A stretch of DNA of 64,000 bases from Paracyclopina nana (Eukaryota > Arthropoda > Copepoda > Cyclopoida > Cyclopettidae), in NCBI GenBank assembly GCA_019096065.1, contig JAGUCH010000003.1, positions 10,354,001 to 10,418,000 of the forward strand. The letters run 5' to 3'. The translations under genes and the position numbers were made by a program. Position 1 is the stretch's first letter. Each line of letters opens with the position of its first letter. Positions 1-13,835 of the stretch are shown piece after piece. Below the pieces are notes generated by a model. The model did not search any database and had not been told where the DNA came from. It worked only from the letters and a program-made list of their open reading frames with translations.

Positions 1-127
1 AAATCCTCGCTCAGCTATTTAATGACCCTGCTTTACGTGCCCCAGCTCGAAATAAATAACTACTATTCCTGCTACTCACGTGCCTTCCTACACACTTTTT
101 AAAAACAATGCTGCGTTTTATTCCTAG

Positions 128-1623
128 GCATCTGTACAACTGAGGGTGAAGCATGGGAAGCTCAGCGCACTTTTTTCCATGATCACTTGCAAAATATGGT
201 CAAAGGGAAAGGATCTCAGGGATTTCATGACATCATCATGGATGAAGTGCATGACATCAGGACCGAGCTGGCCAAAAAGGTAAGCTTTTGGCCCCTAAAC
301 AATCATGGTGTCTATTTTTCTTCGTAACACTTGTACATTATGAAAAGGTTGGTGAACCCATTGCACCCAGCTATGTCTTGAATATTGGCATCATCAATAT
401 TTTATGGACTGTGGCTTCTGGACGAAGGCTTCATTCTCAGCAGCAAGAATTCCAGTCTGTTTACGAGTGCATTGAGAAGATAACCCAGTTCATGTCCAAA
501 GCTGCCATTATGTCATTTATGCCATTTCTTGCGCGTATTTTGCCAGAGGCAATCACCAAAATGGAACGAGGGCGTTACTTTCGAGACAGATTTGTTGCCA
601 TATCTGAGGTAGTTTTCTTGGCAAAATCTATTTGATGCTTTTAAAAAAGTCTCTTTTGGGTCAGAAATGGATTGAGGAGCATAAACAGGAGTACAGGGGA
701 AATCGAACTGGAGACCTGACAGATTCTTACATGGCCAAAATTAAGGAAGGCACTCCCTATTTCACAGGTAAATTACTGCACTCTGATTCAAATTGGCTCT
801 AACAACCTGATACTTGAGATATCGTGTACCTCATTCATGCTGCATGAAACATTAGTAGATTGCATCATTGAGGGCCGAAAAAGGAAGGAAGGAACTTATG
901 CTAAAAATAGATGATTAATTTCAGAAAAGGGCCTTGGAGCCATGCTAAGGGAAATGTTTGTCATTGGAGCTGAATCTGAATCTGTCATGCTGAGATGGGC
1001 AGTTCGAATTTTGTCTGTGCATACTGAAGCTCAGAGGAAAATCCAGGCTGAAATTGACTCAGTTGTTGGAGTGGACAAGGATGTCACCTGGGATGATAGG
1101 TTCAATTTGCCCTACACCAGAGCTGCCATGGCTGAAATACAAAGATTTGCTGATATTGCACCAACTGCAGTTGGACACAAGTGCCTTTATGATGTGGACT
1201 TTCATGGCTTTCACTTGCCCAAGGGAACTGGAGTTGTGGCCAATTTGACAGCTTGCCATCGGGATCCAGCTTATTGGAAGAACCCTGAAAAGTACCAGCC
1301 AGAGCATTTTTTGGATGAGCAAGGCCAATTCATTGAGGACAAGGACGGATTTGTCCCTTTTGGATCTGGTGAGTTAATTAGAGTTTAAAGTACAATAATA
1401 TGAATGCTTACACTTGAGAGCTAATCATGCAGGAATTCGACGGTGCCCTGGTGAAGATTTGGCCAACATTGAAATGTTCTTGGTGCTTGCCAATTTGCTG
1501 AAGGCTTTTGTGTTCAGAACTCCAGAAAATGACGATAAAAGTGTGGGCACTTATTACAAAACTGGCACTGGAGTGCTCAGGAACCCAAAACCTTACTATG
1601 TTGTGCTCGAGAATCGCACCTAA
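128..1623 (+). CDS. Cytochrome P450, CYP2 clan (5' end missing)
   Basis: Microsomal haem monooxygenase. Exons 128-279, 348-608, 665-767, 925-1368 and 1433-1623 join in phase to give 382 C-terminal residues; family members are about 490-500, so roughly 100 N-terminal residues lie upstream. Visible landmarks are the helix C region (GEAWEAQR), the I helix (FVIGAESES), the ExxR pair in AEIQRF, the PxxF motif (PEHF), and the haem-binding loop FGSGIRRCPGE, whose Cys is the axial ligand and is split by the last intron. In the I helix the usual AG-x-E-T-T reads IG-A-E-S-E, so the oxygen-activating Thr is Ser. A fragment at about 3-46 reads like the preceding P450 segment (LFNDPALR) and may be part of an upstream exon, but no convincing splice joins it. 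The CYP2 clan is likely; the subfamily is not assignable. Confidence 0.93.
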
Positions 1624-1627
1624 TAAA
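1622..1627 (+). terminator. Poly(A) signal overlapping the P450 stop codon
   Basis: AATAAA begins at the second base of the TAA stop (1621-1623). No other AATAAA is obvious in the next 150 bases, so the 3' UTR would be only tens of bases long. Confidence 0.55.
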
Positions 1628-1822
1628 AAAATCCGCCATTTACGCTATTGCCTTTGTTTACATTTCCGTTTACGCTCTTTGTTTACACTTCCGCATGGAA
1701 GCGCGACAATACCACGTGGCTCACGCAACCTCGCATTTATATCTGCTAAAACTTTACCATGAATTTCGACCAGGTTTTCAGCTAGTTAAACGTGAATTGG
1801 TAAATAAGCTGCAATTTATTTC

Positions 1823-4264
1823 CTACAGTTTAACAGATTCAGCACATGTAGAGGTGAACCAGTGAGATCCGCACAGAATGGAAATGTCCAAGTTGTTTTC
1901 CTTGATTGTTCTCACAATTTGCTGAATGCCTTCGCAATTGACAGCCCAACGAGTGAGATTTCCGAAACGACACAGACGTGGAAAGCCTTCGAGTAGAATC
2001 CGGAAAGCATTGACGGTCAAATTGGGAGCCTCGTAAACATAGAAGCATTCCAGAGATGACACCACTGATCCCGGAGCTGAAATGGCAGCTGCCAAGTCCA
2101 AATCATACAACCGAGGACAATTGTAGCAGTGCAAGTGTTTCAATCGAGTGCAATATCTGAGCATAGCTTCAACGGCTGTATTTTGCACCACCTGAAATCA
2201 AACACGTAGAATTTTGATCTTCTCAGATAGCCTTGAAAAAAAAGATCACCTGTCCAAGTTGAACATAGACCAAGGATTTGAGGCTGGCCTTGTTGATGAC
2301 ACTGGAGTACCCCACTGGGGGCGTGGCCAACAGGCTGTCTTTGAATGCCACGGAGAAAAACTTGATTTTGTCGCATTGCTGGAATATTCGGCCGATATCA
2401 AATTCCAGGGGGATTTCCACCAATGGGACAAAGCTTGTGAAGTCATCCTGGAGGACGAATTCCAGTACGACCTTCTCCAGACGACAACCCGTGGTATTTT
2501 TGGTGTCAATCGCAGCTATAATATAAAACATGTCATCAATTCCAATGCTTTTAAAAAATCGATAAAAAAGAAATACCTGCAGTTGTCACCCCGAATAAGT
2601 TGTGGTGGAAGTAAGTTTGGTACGTTTTGAAGAACTTGAGGAGCTGGTGGAAAACAGCCTCGGTGAAGACAACCCTGAGCAAAGTGACTTGTCTGAGATT
2701 GCAAAAGTAGATGAGATCCGTGAGATCGAAGCAAGGCTCCCAGCACGTGAATTGCTCGACAAAGGGGAACACGTGGACCATGTTGTACATGCCCACGTCA
2801 GAGATTTTCCGGGCATGCAGGCTTTTGAGGCTGAACCTGTCCATCTTGAGGCTGGAGACGACGCAGAGCGACCTCAAGAAGCCCTCGGAAATATTGTACT
2901 CCCCAAGGGAGTGCACTTTGTCCAGCTTCCTCAAAATGGCCAACAGCCCCACATTGGTCACGCTTGTGCCTACAATAATATCAATGTATTTTTAAATAGT
3001 GCGGAAAGGATCCGTAAGATGGCGCATTAATTAGTTTTGACGGGAGTTGCGCATGAGACCAAACAATTTCCGCCGTTCCCTGATAAAAAAAGCCAAAAAT
3101 CCGAAATTGCCAAAAAAATCCAGTTCTGGTATACTGTCGTTTTAACCTGTAATATCGAGGACTGTGAGGGTTGCACAGAGAGGCTGTTGCTCTTGAGTGA
3201 CTTCCACGAGAACGTCGGTCCCATGATGCGCTTCACTGTCGCCAAACCGAGTACCAGAGCCCTCGTAGTAATTCCCACGAAAGGGAAGACAAGAAGTGAA
3301 AGTTTGCGAAATGCTCTTCCATGGCTTTTTCAGGCTTTCCAAAGTTACCCGAGCCCTGGAGCCAGCCGCACTGCCATAATCCTCCCTCACTGTCATCCTG
3401 TTTAGGTAAATACATCATTATACTATATGTATTCAGATGTATTTTGAATGTATCTCACCTGTGGTGAGAGGGGGCATTTTGGTCGACTGCGTAATGGTGC
3501 AAGGCCAGCCTTGAGCTAGCTCTGTTGATTGTCTCCCCATCGAAGAATGGCTGGTCTGGTTTGTCCCTGATGTGGACCTGACACACCAAGTACTCGATGC
3601 CCAGGTCGGACACTTGCCTCGAATTGGAAATGTCCAAATACTGCAGGTTGTGGCAGTGCGTGCCAATCAACTTCAGCATGGCGTCTGAGCAGACATTTTT
3701 GACAATGAGTGAGGTGAGGTCGGAGGCTGCAGTGAGGACATTTCTGAAGAGCAACGGGTCCATTCTGAGCAGTGACGTCCTGGAGAGCTCCAAGTGCTCC
3801 AGAGAGCTGCCGTTCTTCTTGATGCACCTGAGGACACCTTCGAGGTCTCGACAGCCATAGTAGCAGCACAGGGTGACTGCCAAGCGTTTCACCTCTTTGG
3901 ACAAGAGCAAATGCAACAGGTACAAGACTGATCTGCCATAGTCAAAACAATCAATGTTGTTGGGCTCTTGGGCTTTCGCAAACAGAAAATCGGACGTCTC
4001 CTGTATCAGCGAGGTCCGCACTGCAACAAAATTGTGCTTACATTTCATAGTCTACTATTTCAATGGTATTTTCTAGTGGTTGTAGTCACCTGCGACTGGG
4101 ATGTTTTCGAGGAAAAAAGGCCTCCATTTGAGCCTGACAGCTGACAAGGTGGCATTGCCCCTTGATTCGTCGTAGCCAGCTTTCACGACCTTGTCTCCCA
4201 AATACTGCACAAATTGGCGGTGGCAGAGGAAATACAGATCCAGTGGCTGCTTGTATCTCACCAT
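1823..4264 (-). CDS. Leucine-rich-repeat protein, 671 aa, family unassigned
   Basis: Six exons on the minus strand (4090-4264, 3459-4020, 3147-3397, 2577-2969, 2250-2515, 1823-2191) join in phase to 671 residues. The start is the ATG at 4264. The protein carries irregular leucine-rich repeats of the cysteine-containing type seen in F-box/LRR and AMN1-like proteins: for example LEHLELSRTSL, LTSLIVKNVCSDAML and LQYLDISNSRQVSDLGIEYL in exon 2, then repeats through the last exon (LKHLHCYNCPRL). No clear F-box, transmembrane segment or signal peptide is visible; the first 60 residues are not recognisable. A role as a substrate-recognition subunit of a ubiquitin ligase would be inference. The poly(A) signal (AATAAA on the minus strand, 1815-1820) is 2 bases past the stop. 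The gene converges with the P450 (stops 200 bp apart). Confidence 0.85.
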
Positions 4265-5806
4265 AGTAATAGTGTAATCTTATATATATATGAAAGGAGA
4301 CAAAAATGCAGTTTTCAACTGCACCAGCTAGGCCTATGGCAATGTGGAACGGCCTTTCTGCGCGTTCATTTGCAGCTTTCCTCTCTGCGTTACTAATGCA
4401 AGGATTACTACAAGTTTTAAGAGTAGCGCTGAGGGGCGGGGCATAGATTTGCTCTGAACATTGGTGCATGCATTGACTTCGCATTTTGGCGCGAGTGGCG
4501 ATACTTTGGTGGAGTGTATCTTTTCTCTTACAGTTACATACAGAGAGGGAGAGAGCTTCCAGAGGTGGCTTTCTGCTCCCACAAGTGAGGCATTTTCTGC
4601 TATACACTGGGCCATTTTTTACTACGCATCTCAATTTCATAATTTTCAAGTGGAAGTAGCCTCATTTTCCAAAAACAAGAAAAAATCGAAAGCATTTTGA
4701 TTCTCAGCTTTTGGCACATTTTGCATTTCAACTAATATTTTAACAAGGATTTTTTGAATAATGAAATTTTAATGCTCGCTTAGCACACCAGATGGCGCGT
4801 TCGTCCCATAGCATAGGTGGCGCTACTCAACGTGATGTAAATCGAGTTTGCTCTATAGCAGTAGTAGTAGTAGTTCCTACACACCAAGTGACCTTGGCTA
4901 GCTTGACTGAGTATGTTATATACTGGCCCAACCAGCCATGTCAGTGTATGCAATGTATGCTTCTTGTCAGATTCAGCTGAATGTCAACATATACATTTTG
5001 TACTACTAGTCTTCTGGATCTACCCTCTCCAGGATGCTGATTTTGCCCAAGTGAGGAGAAAAAGCCACAAGTGATTCCTCTATCCCCCCCACGTTGTGAA
5101 CAGTGGCCAACATTGAGAGAGGAAAGCTTGGAACACTTGAAACGATCGACTTTCTCAATGATTCAGGCTGCCAAGAATTCCAGGACTCATTCAGTAGTTG
5201 CAAGCTTGTCTTGGCCTCACTTGTCCGTACTCCATAATTCCTTCCGAGGCTTCATCTTCACATCCTAGTGCAGTGTTGTATGTTGTTTGAGTGAGTCATT
5301 GTACAGTGCTTCATCATTTTGGCATCAGAAATTCAATCAGTGAGGATTGGCAAGAGGCAGGCCTTAAAATCAGCCATACACGTCATAATTTAGGTAAGCG
5401 AATTTCCAGCTTGATTTTCAGCCCGTTTTCTAGTGCGAAAACGAGGCAGTAAATTAACCTGCCAAACTCGTTTTCTTCTGCTCCCAGAATTTCCAAATTT
5501 ACCTGTTTTTCCACTCAAAGTGGATACATTTGCTGGCATCATTAAGCTAGCCCAATAAGTAGCATATCATAATTGCACAGTGCACAGTGGGCTATCTTCG
5601 GAAGGCGCGCGCATTCATTGCACCTGGCTCAAAGTGTGCTTTCTCACAAAGTTGCACTTGTCATTGCCCAAGTGTCCAAGCCTGGCCACAATCTCTTTCA
5701 AGTTTTCCTCTATAATGCTAGTTGTATGGATACAGGACTTGTTTAGTAGCATTTTTAACCATGTAATTCTCATTGCAGCTGGAATTGCCATGAAGGCCAG
5801 GAAGTC
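4265..5806. other. Intergenic and calcium-channel beta upstream region
   Basis: No convincing gene is visible. A minus-strand open frame at 5006-5203 shows no splice context or recognisable family. A polypyrimidine-AG acceptor at 5771-5778 suggests that a non-coding or alternative 5' exon of the calcium-channel gene lies in this gap. Confidence 0.5.
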
Positions 5807-8024
5807 ATGAAGGCCAGGAGCATGAACAACCCCTCGATGGCCTCGATGATCTATCGTCAAGGCTCGGGTGACTCGAGCTACAGTCAGAGGTCGTCTGACC
5901 TGAGCTTGAACGAGGAGCGCGAGCACTTCCGACGAGACACAGAGAGGCAGGCCTTGCTGCAGCTGGAAAAAGGCCGGTCCAAGCCGGTGGCCTTCGCCGT
6001 CAAGACCAACGTGGCATTCGACGGGAGCCTCGACGATGACAGCCCCGTGCACGGGTACGCGGTCAGCTTCGCCATCGGCGACTACTTGCACGTCATGGAG
6101 CGCTACGACCAGAACTGGTGGATCGGCCGCAAGGTGCAGATCGGCTGTGACATCGGGTTCATTCCATCCCCGGCCAAATTGGAGACCCTCAGGTATGTCA
6201 CGTCTGGTTATGCAGAAAAGTTGTGCCTTTCAGTCCTTGCGTTGAAAAAACGAATGCTTACACCTGTATCAATTGCATGCCCCAGCGTATTTCCCTAATG
6301 AATACGTTTTATGTAATACATAAAACAGTTTTTAGAGTGACATATAATTACTATACATGACTACTGTTTGAGTAATTTAATTAATTACACTATTTGTAAT
6401 TGAAGCATATCAATTTAGAAAAGTATCGCTTTATGAGTAATGCTTACTTAACATTACGTGAAAACGCAATAGTATGTAACATTGTTACGCAAATAAGCCA
6501 TAGTTTTCGCAACACAAAGACTGAAACGCACAATTTGTCTGCATGCCTAAAAATGACATTAACCACAATTCTCGCGCCTAGGATCCAATTGGCGCAGAAC
6601 AAAACGGCCAAAATATACGCGAATAAGCAGAGCTCCTCCGCCAACTTGACCAAGTTCCTGCCCAAAAAGTCTGGTGGCAGCGACGGCTCCAAGGGCAACC
6701 ATTCCTCCGCTTCCAACCAGGGCACTGGCAGTGACGGCGAGGCCGACGAGGTCGACGAGAACACGCCGAGGCCGGTGAACGCGGCCGAGGAGCAGCCTCC
6801 ACCCGGAAGTTCCCTGGTGGAGCAGGAGCGCAAGAAGAAAGGCCTGCTCGGGCGAAAGGTGCAAGCGGATCAGAAATAATATTTATCAAACTTGACTTGA
6901 ATGCCTCTTCAGGTGGAGCAAATCCCACCCTATGACGTAGTTCCCTCCATGAGGCCAGTGGTGATCATTGGTCCCTCACTCAAAGGCTACGAGGTGACGG
7001 ATATGATGCAAAAGGCCCTGTTCGACCACATCAAGCGGCGTTTCGAGTCGCGCGTCATTATTACGCGCGTCACGTGCGACATCTCGCTGGCCAAGAAGAA
7101 CAACCTGCTCAACCGCGCCCGTCCCTCCGCCTTGATGCCCTCGTCCAACGCCAATGCCGGAGGAGGAGGAGGATCCGGAGGAGGCAACGCCAGGTGTGTA
7201 TTCACTCTGCCCATCTTTTGCCCTGTCATCAACCAAGTGTTTGGCGGCGAGCAGTAATTTTTTCAGGTCCGGAAACACCTCCATGGCCGACGTGCAGAAC
7301 GAGATCGAGCGCATCTTCGAGCTGGCCAAGACGCTGCAGCTCGTCGTCCTCGACTGTGACACCATCAACCATCCCTCTCAGTTGCTCAAGACCAGTCTCA
7401 ACCCCATCCTGGTGCACCTGCAAATCTCCTCTCCAAAGGTGATCTTTCGGCTATTGCCTCAAGTTAGCTTGCGTGAAATGAAATGCTTTCAGTCGCGATG
7501 AAAAACTTTTCAGTAAGCCTTTTTTATGCCGGGGTGTGTAAGATTAACAAGCTAGTTGGTGCCAGTTGTGCTTTGATGGAAATCCAAAACTTGTCTGAAT
7601 GGGCAACAGTCATGAATGTAGTTGGTGATATTCATTTAAAATTTCTGTCCAGGTTCTGTCGAGGCTGATCAAGTCCAGGGGCAAATCTCAGACCAAGAAC
7701 ATGAACGTCCAGCTCGTGTCGGCAGAGAAGCTCGCACAATGCCCACTGGAAATGTGGGACATCATCTTGCACGAGAACAACCTGGAGGAGGCCTCGGAGC
7801 ACCTGTGTGGCTGGCTCGAGGAATACTGGATGGCCACGCATCCGCCCATACGAAACGCCCCGCCCCTCACTGCCGGACTCATGCCCCTCAACAGGCCCAG
7901 GCCCGGAGGAGGCCCACCCAATGCCAATGCTAGTAATAGGCCGCCAGTGAATCCGAGGCTGCAGAAGATGAAGGACGATGACCGGGAGTACCAGCAGATG
8001 AGGGCCAGATACGATGAGGAATAA
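5807..8024 (+). CDS. CACNB (Ca-beta): Voltage-gated calcium channel beta subunit
   Basis: Cytoplasmic auxiliary subunit that binds the alpha-interaction domain of CaV1/CaV2 channels and raises their surface expression. Exons 5807-6192, 6582-6858, 6913-7193, 7267-7438 and 7653-8024 give 495 residues. It has the MAGUK-like architecture: an SH3 domain (about residues 55-125, [15 protein letters not shown]...IGFIPSP), a variable HOOK rich in Ser/Gly and acidic residues, then a guanylate-kinase-like domain from [19 protein letters not shown] to about residue 430. An unusual Gly-rich tract (five and three glycines around 7159-7185) interrupts the GK domain just before an exon junction. The start ATG at 5807 lies in a frame that stays open back to the 5779 acceptor, so other isoforms probably begin upstream. 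The poly(A) hexamer 8020-8025 overlaps the stop. Confidence 0.95.
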
Positions 8025-8025
8025 A
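8020..8025 (+). terminator. Poly(A) signal overlapping the calcium-channel beta stop
   Basis: AATAAA spans the last sense codon and the TAA stop at 8022-8024. Whether it is used is unknown; an A/T-rich 3' region continues for several hundred bases. Confidence 0.4.
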
Positions 8026-8631
8026 GGCCGGCCTTTTTCCTTCAACTGCAACCATGCTGACCAACTATATTCATAATTTATTCCTATTCAACCAAGTTTT
8101 GAATCTCCATCAAAATACAATTGGCACCAACTCCATTGTTATTCTTCCACACGCATACATGAAAAAGGCTTAATTAAGTATTTTTCCCACCCACGACCAC
8201 CTCCAACACCACCACCCCCGGTTTGCCTAGGTTTATAGGACTGAAATTATTGTAATGTCTGTTAGAGCTTCGCACAAACATATTCACACCACTTTGTGCC
8301 ATCCTGATAACGAAGACGAGTCTTTTCTGTGAAAAAGAGTAGCAGCAGCAGCAGTGCGCATAAAAAAAACTAATTTCAGTAATAACGCTAAAAATAATAC
8401 ACAACTGAAAATGGAGTTGAGTGGGCTTTGTGATATGATCCTACTATGTAACTTTCTAGCTGAATCGACTTCTACTATTCTGCAACAACTCCTTCTGTGA
8501 CCTCCTTCAGTGAAGAAACATTGTCCATTATTCATCTTTCCCCATCTACTACTACAACATAATATACTGCTATTATAAACGGACTTTTGACCAATACACA
8601 CACAAATGAAAAAGAGCAGCTGCTTTTTTAT
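8025..8631. other. Convergent 3' region between CACNB and TP53RK
   Basis: No gene is seen. The stretch is A/T-rich with a short CAG run near 8341 and probably holds the 3' UTRs of the two converging genes. Confidence 0.5.
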
Positions 8632-9315
8632 TCACCCAACCATCGTACGCTTGCGGCCTCGCATTCGGATCTCTTCAAACTTACCAATCACTTCGGAGCG
8701 CATTTTCTCACTCACTTGGCGCTCGTAGGATTGCAGTATGGCCTCAAACATGAACTCGGTATTGGGGTGAGCACTGAGCAGAGCTCTTTCGAGCACATAC
8801 AAGTCCACACCCTTGTCCTCGGGGGAGCCTTCAGAGAAACCGAGGCCAAAATCAATCAGGCACAACTGCAGGCTTTCATGCGCTTCTTCAACCAGGATGT
8901 TCGAGGTCGTCAGGTCACCGTGAATCACATGATTGGCGTGCAGTCTGCCCAGGATCTGGCCAATGCTCTCAGCCAATGTGGTCAGCTTTGCCTTCTGGCT
9001 GTCATCCACCGAGTTTTGATTGTTCAGCACTTGTCGTATGTAGTCTCTGGCCGTGGGACACTCCAAGTATTCCATGATCAAATAGTTGTCATGGGCTGAA
9101 TAGAGCGTGGGCGTGCGCACTCCGAAGGTTTTGCACTTGAGCAGGGCTCTGGCCTCGGCCTTGATGCGGTCCTTGGTCAGCTTGCTGTCCAACTCGGGAT
9201 GCCGGTACTTTTTCGAGAACCTCTCCTTGACCACAGCTTTTTGTCCGAGAAAAGTGCCAATGAAGAGCCGGGCTTCGGCGCCTTGCCGGAGCAAATTGAA
9301 GCTGGACAGATCCAT
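8632..9315 (-). CDS. TP53RK: TP53-regulating kinase / Bud32 (KEOPS subunit)
   Basis: Small atypical kinase/ATPase of the KEOPS complex, needed for N6-threonylcarbamoyl modification of A37 in ANN-decoding tRNAs. A single-exon frame encodes 227 residues, the normal size for the family. Visible are the truncated N lobe (LLRQGAEARLF), the nucleotide-binding Lys (AVVKERF, K30), the catalytic loop HGDLTTSN (D134), DFG at 155-157, the DLYVLERA motif, and the conserved basic C-terminus RMRGRKRTMVG. The start at 9315 matches the usual N-terminal length. It lies head-to-tail with LSM6 (about 170 bp apart), so the two could share regulatory sequence, but no operon is implied. Confidence 0.97.
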   Translation of the reverse strand: MDLSSFNLLRQGAEARLFIGTFLGQKAVVKERFSKKYRHPELDSKLTKDRIKAEARALLKCKTFGVRTPTLYSAHDNYLIMEYLECPTARDYIRQVLNNQNSVDDSQKAKLTTLAESIGQILGRLHANHVIHGDLTTSNILVEEAHESLQLCLIDFGLGFSEGSPEDKGVDLYVLERALLSAHPNTEFMFEAILQSYERQVSEKMRSEVIGKFEEIRMRGRKRTMVG

Positions 9316-9484
9316 AGTTTAGTTATTGATAAACAGCTCCCACGCAATCCACGTGGCGTAATAGTAAGCTAAAATGAAACACCATCGTTAAAGTATGTTT
9401 ACTATTTATTGCAACAAGTATTTTACCGAGAAAAACGGGAGTGGCGGCGGCAAATGAGAGAAAGGTGTAGACTAGCGAGGTCAT

Positions 9485-9724
9485 TTAGGCTCGTCGCTTT
9501 TGCCTAGAAATGTAGAGCACGTTGTTTCCACGGATGAAGGCGTCGCCGTACTTCTTTTTGAGCTGGCCGTTGATGTACTCCTCGGTCTGCTCCAAGGCAA
9601 TGTTCATGTACCCGTCCAAGCAGTGGAGGATGCCACGGTAGTCCACGCCGGAGTTGAGCTTGACCACGACCGGGTTGCCAATCAAGTCTTTCAGAAAGCT
9701 GGACGGATTTCCTCCACCAGACAT
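9485..9724 (-). CDS. LSM6: U6 snRNA-associated Sm-like protein LSm6
   Basis: Subunit of the LSm2-8 ring (binds the U6 snRNA 3' end, nuclear splicing) and the LSm1-7 ring (cytoplasmic decapping). A single exon encodes 79 residues, matching the family length. The Sm1 motif (VVVKLNSGVDYRG...LDGYMNIALE) and Sm2 motif (FIRGNNVLYI) are nearly identical to animal LSm6. The ATG at 9724 directly precedes the short Gly/Ser leader before SFLKDLIGNP. Confidence 0.98.
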   Translation of the reverse strand: MSGGGNPSSFLKDLIGNPVVVKLNSGVDYRGILHCLDGYMNIALEQTEEYINGQLKKKYGDAFIRGNNVLYISRQKRRA

Positions 9725-10696
9725 ATCAAAATCGGAATTATTCCGCGTTGGCTAACGTTTTTTATCAAAGGCGGCGAAAAAACAAACACTACTTTTGACA
9801 GATCGATCATTTGGACCAATCTCACTACTATTCGCGAAAACTTGGGAAACTACCTTTACAAGAGTCAATTTGAGCTTAAATCTTGATTAAGTAAACATTT
9901 ATGTTGGTATTAATAGGACACTGAACAATATTAGATTATGAAAAGTTGAAGAAAGTTAGGAGTTTAGGTAAAAGTCACGCCTCATATTTGTGCAGTAGAT
10001 TCGCTCGGGAGTTAATTTCCCGGAATTTATAAAATCCCCCCGGATTAAAACATAAATGTAAACAAACATTGAAGCAATGACGTTCGCTCTTGTTATCAAG
10101 CGATTATTCCGCATTTCCAGGAATATTAAAGGGATTAATGAGCCAAAGGTCGTCAGATCACGAGCAGTGTTCGGCCTCAAAATGCATGAGATGTCTGGTA
10201 GCGCTGACGTCTACTTCTCCTACATCTATCATCGATGCGCAGGGAGTCTGCTGCCCTTTACTTGAAGCTCCTGAGCAGCAGCAGCAGCAGCAGCAGCTCG
10301 GCCAACCTTGCTCTCAATAATCACTGGAGATCGACCCACTTTCGTCCCGACGAGTTGTACGTGGAGCGAGAAAAGGCCGCCATCTTGGCCTTGCACAGAT
10401 TCCGACGACGAAAATCGTGGGAGCGCCACGAATAAGTGATAGTGAGCGGACTGTCAGAATCTACTTCCTTTTGAGCTTTGATAGCGAGGCTGCGAGTGCT
10501 ACAGCGAATTTGCTCGAATTTGCGTCGAGGAGGAGGAGGGAAAGCTGGAAAGCGGGCGGGGCGTAGAAGCTTGAGAGAGGACTTTCGTCGTGGCTTTCTT
10601 CTTTTGCTCCTGATCTCTGCTTTCTTCTTCCCAGTAGTAGCAGCAGCTGCTACTTTGCTCCAGCTTCTTCTTCTTCTTCTTCGTCTCCTCATTTGG
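9725..10696. other. Divergent upstream region of LSM6 and PKC
   Basis: About 1 kb between oppositely oriented genes, probably both promoters plus the PKC 5' UTR. It contains a (CAG)n run at about 10273-10295 and a CTT-rich tract at about 10660-10690. An open frame 10235-10435 (66 codons with a run of nine Ser) matches no family I recognise and could be a uORF. Another frame, from 10478, runs in phase into the PKC start (see findings). Confidence 0.5.

Positions 10697-13835
<3,139 letters not shown>

Noticed and set aside
1839..2376. Alternative minus-strand frames over the LRR gene
   Set aside because: Only one frame per exon is compatible with all six splice junctions; the others are shadows.
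5006..5203. 65-codon minus-strand frame downstream of the LRR gene start
   Set aside because: Considered as another LRR exon, but repeats are not evident and no phase-compatible partner exon was found.
10235..10435. 66-codon frame with a polyserine run
   Set aside because: Frame openness depends on a CAG microsatellite; no family match and no splice context. Kept only as a possible uORF of PKC.
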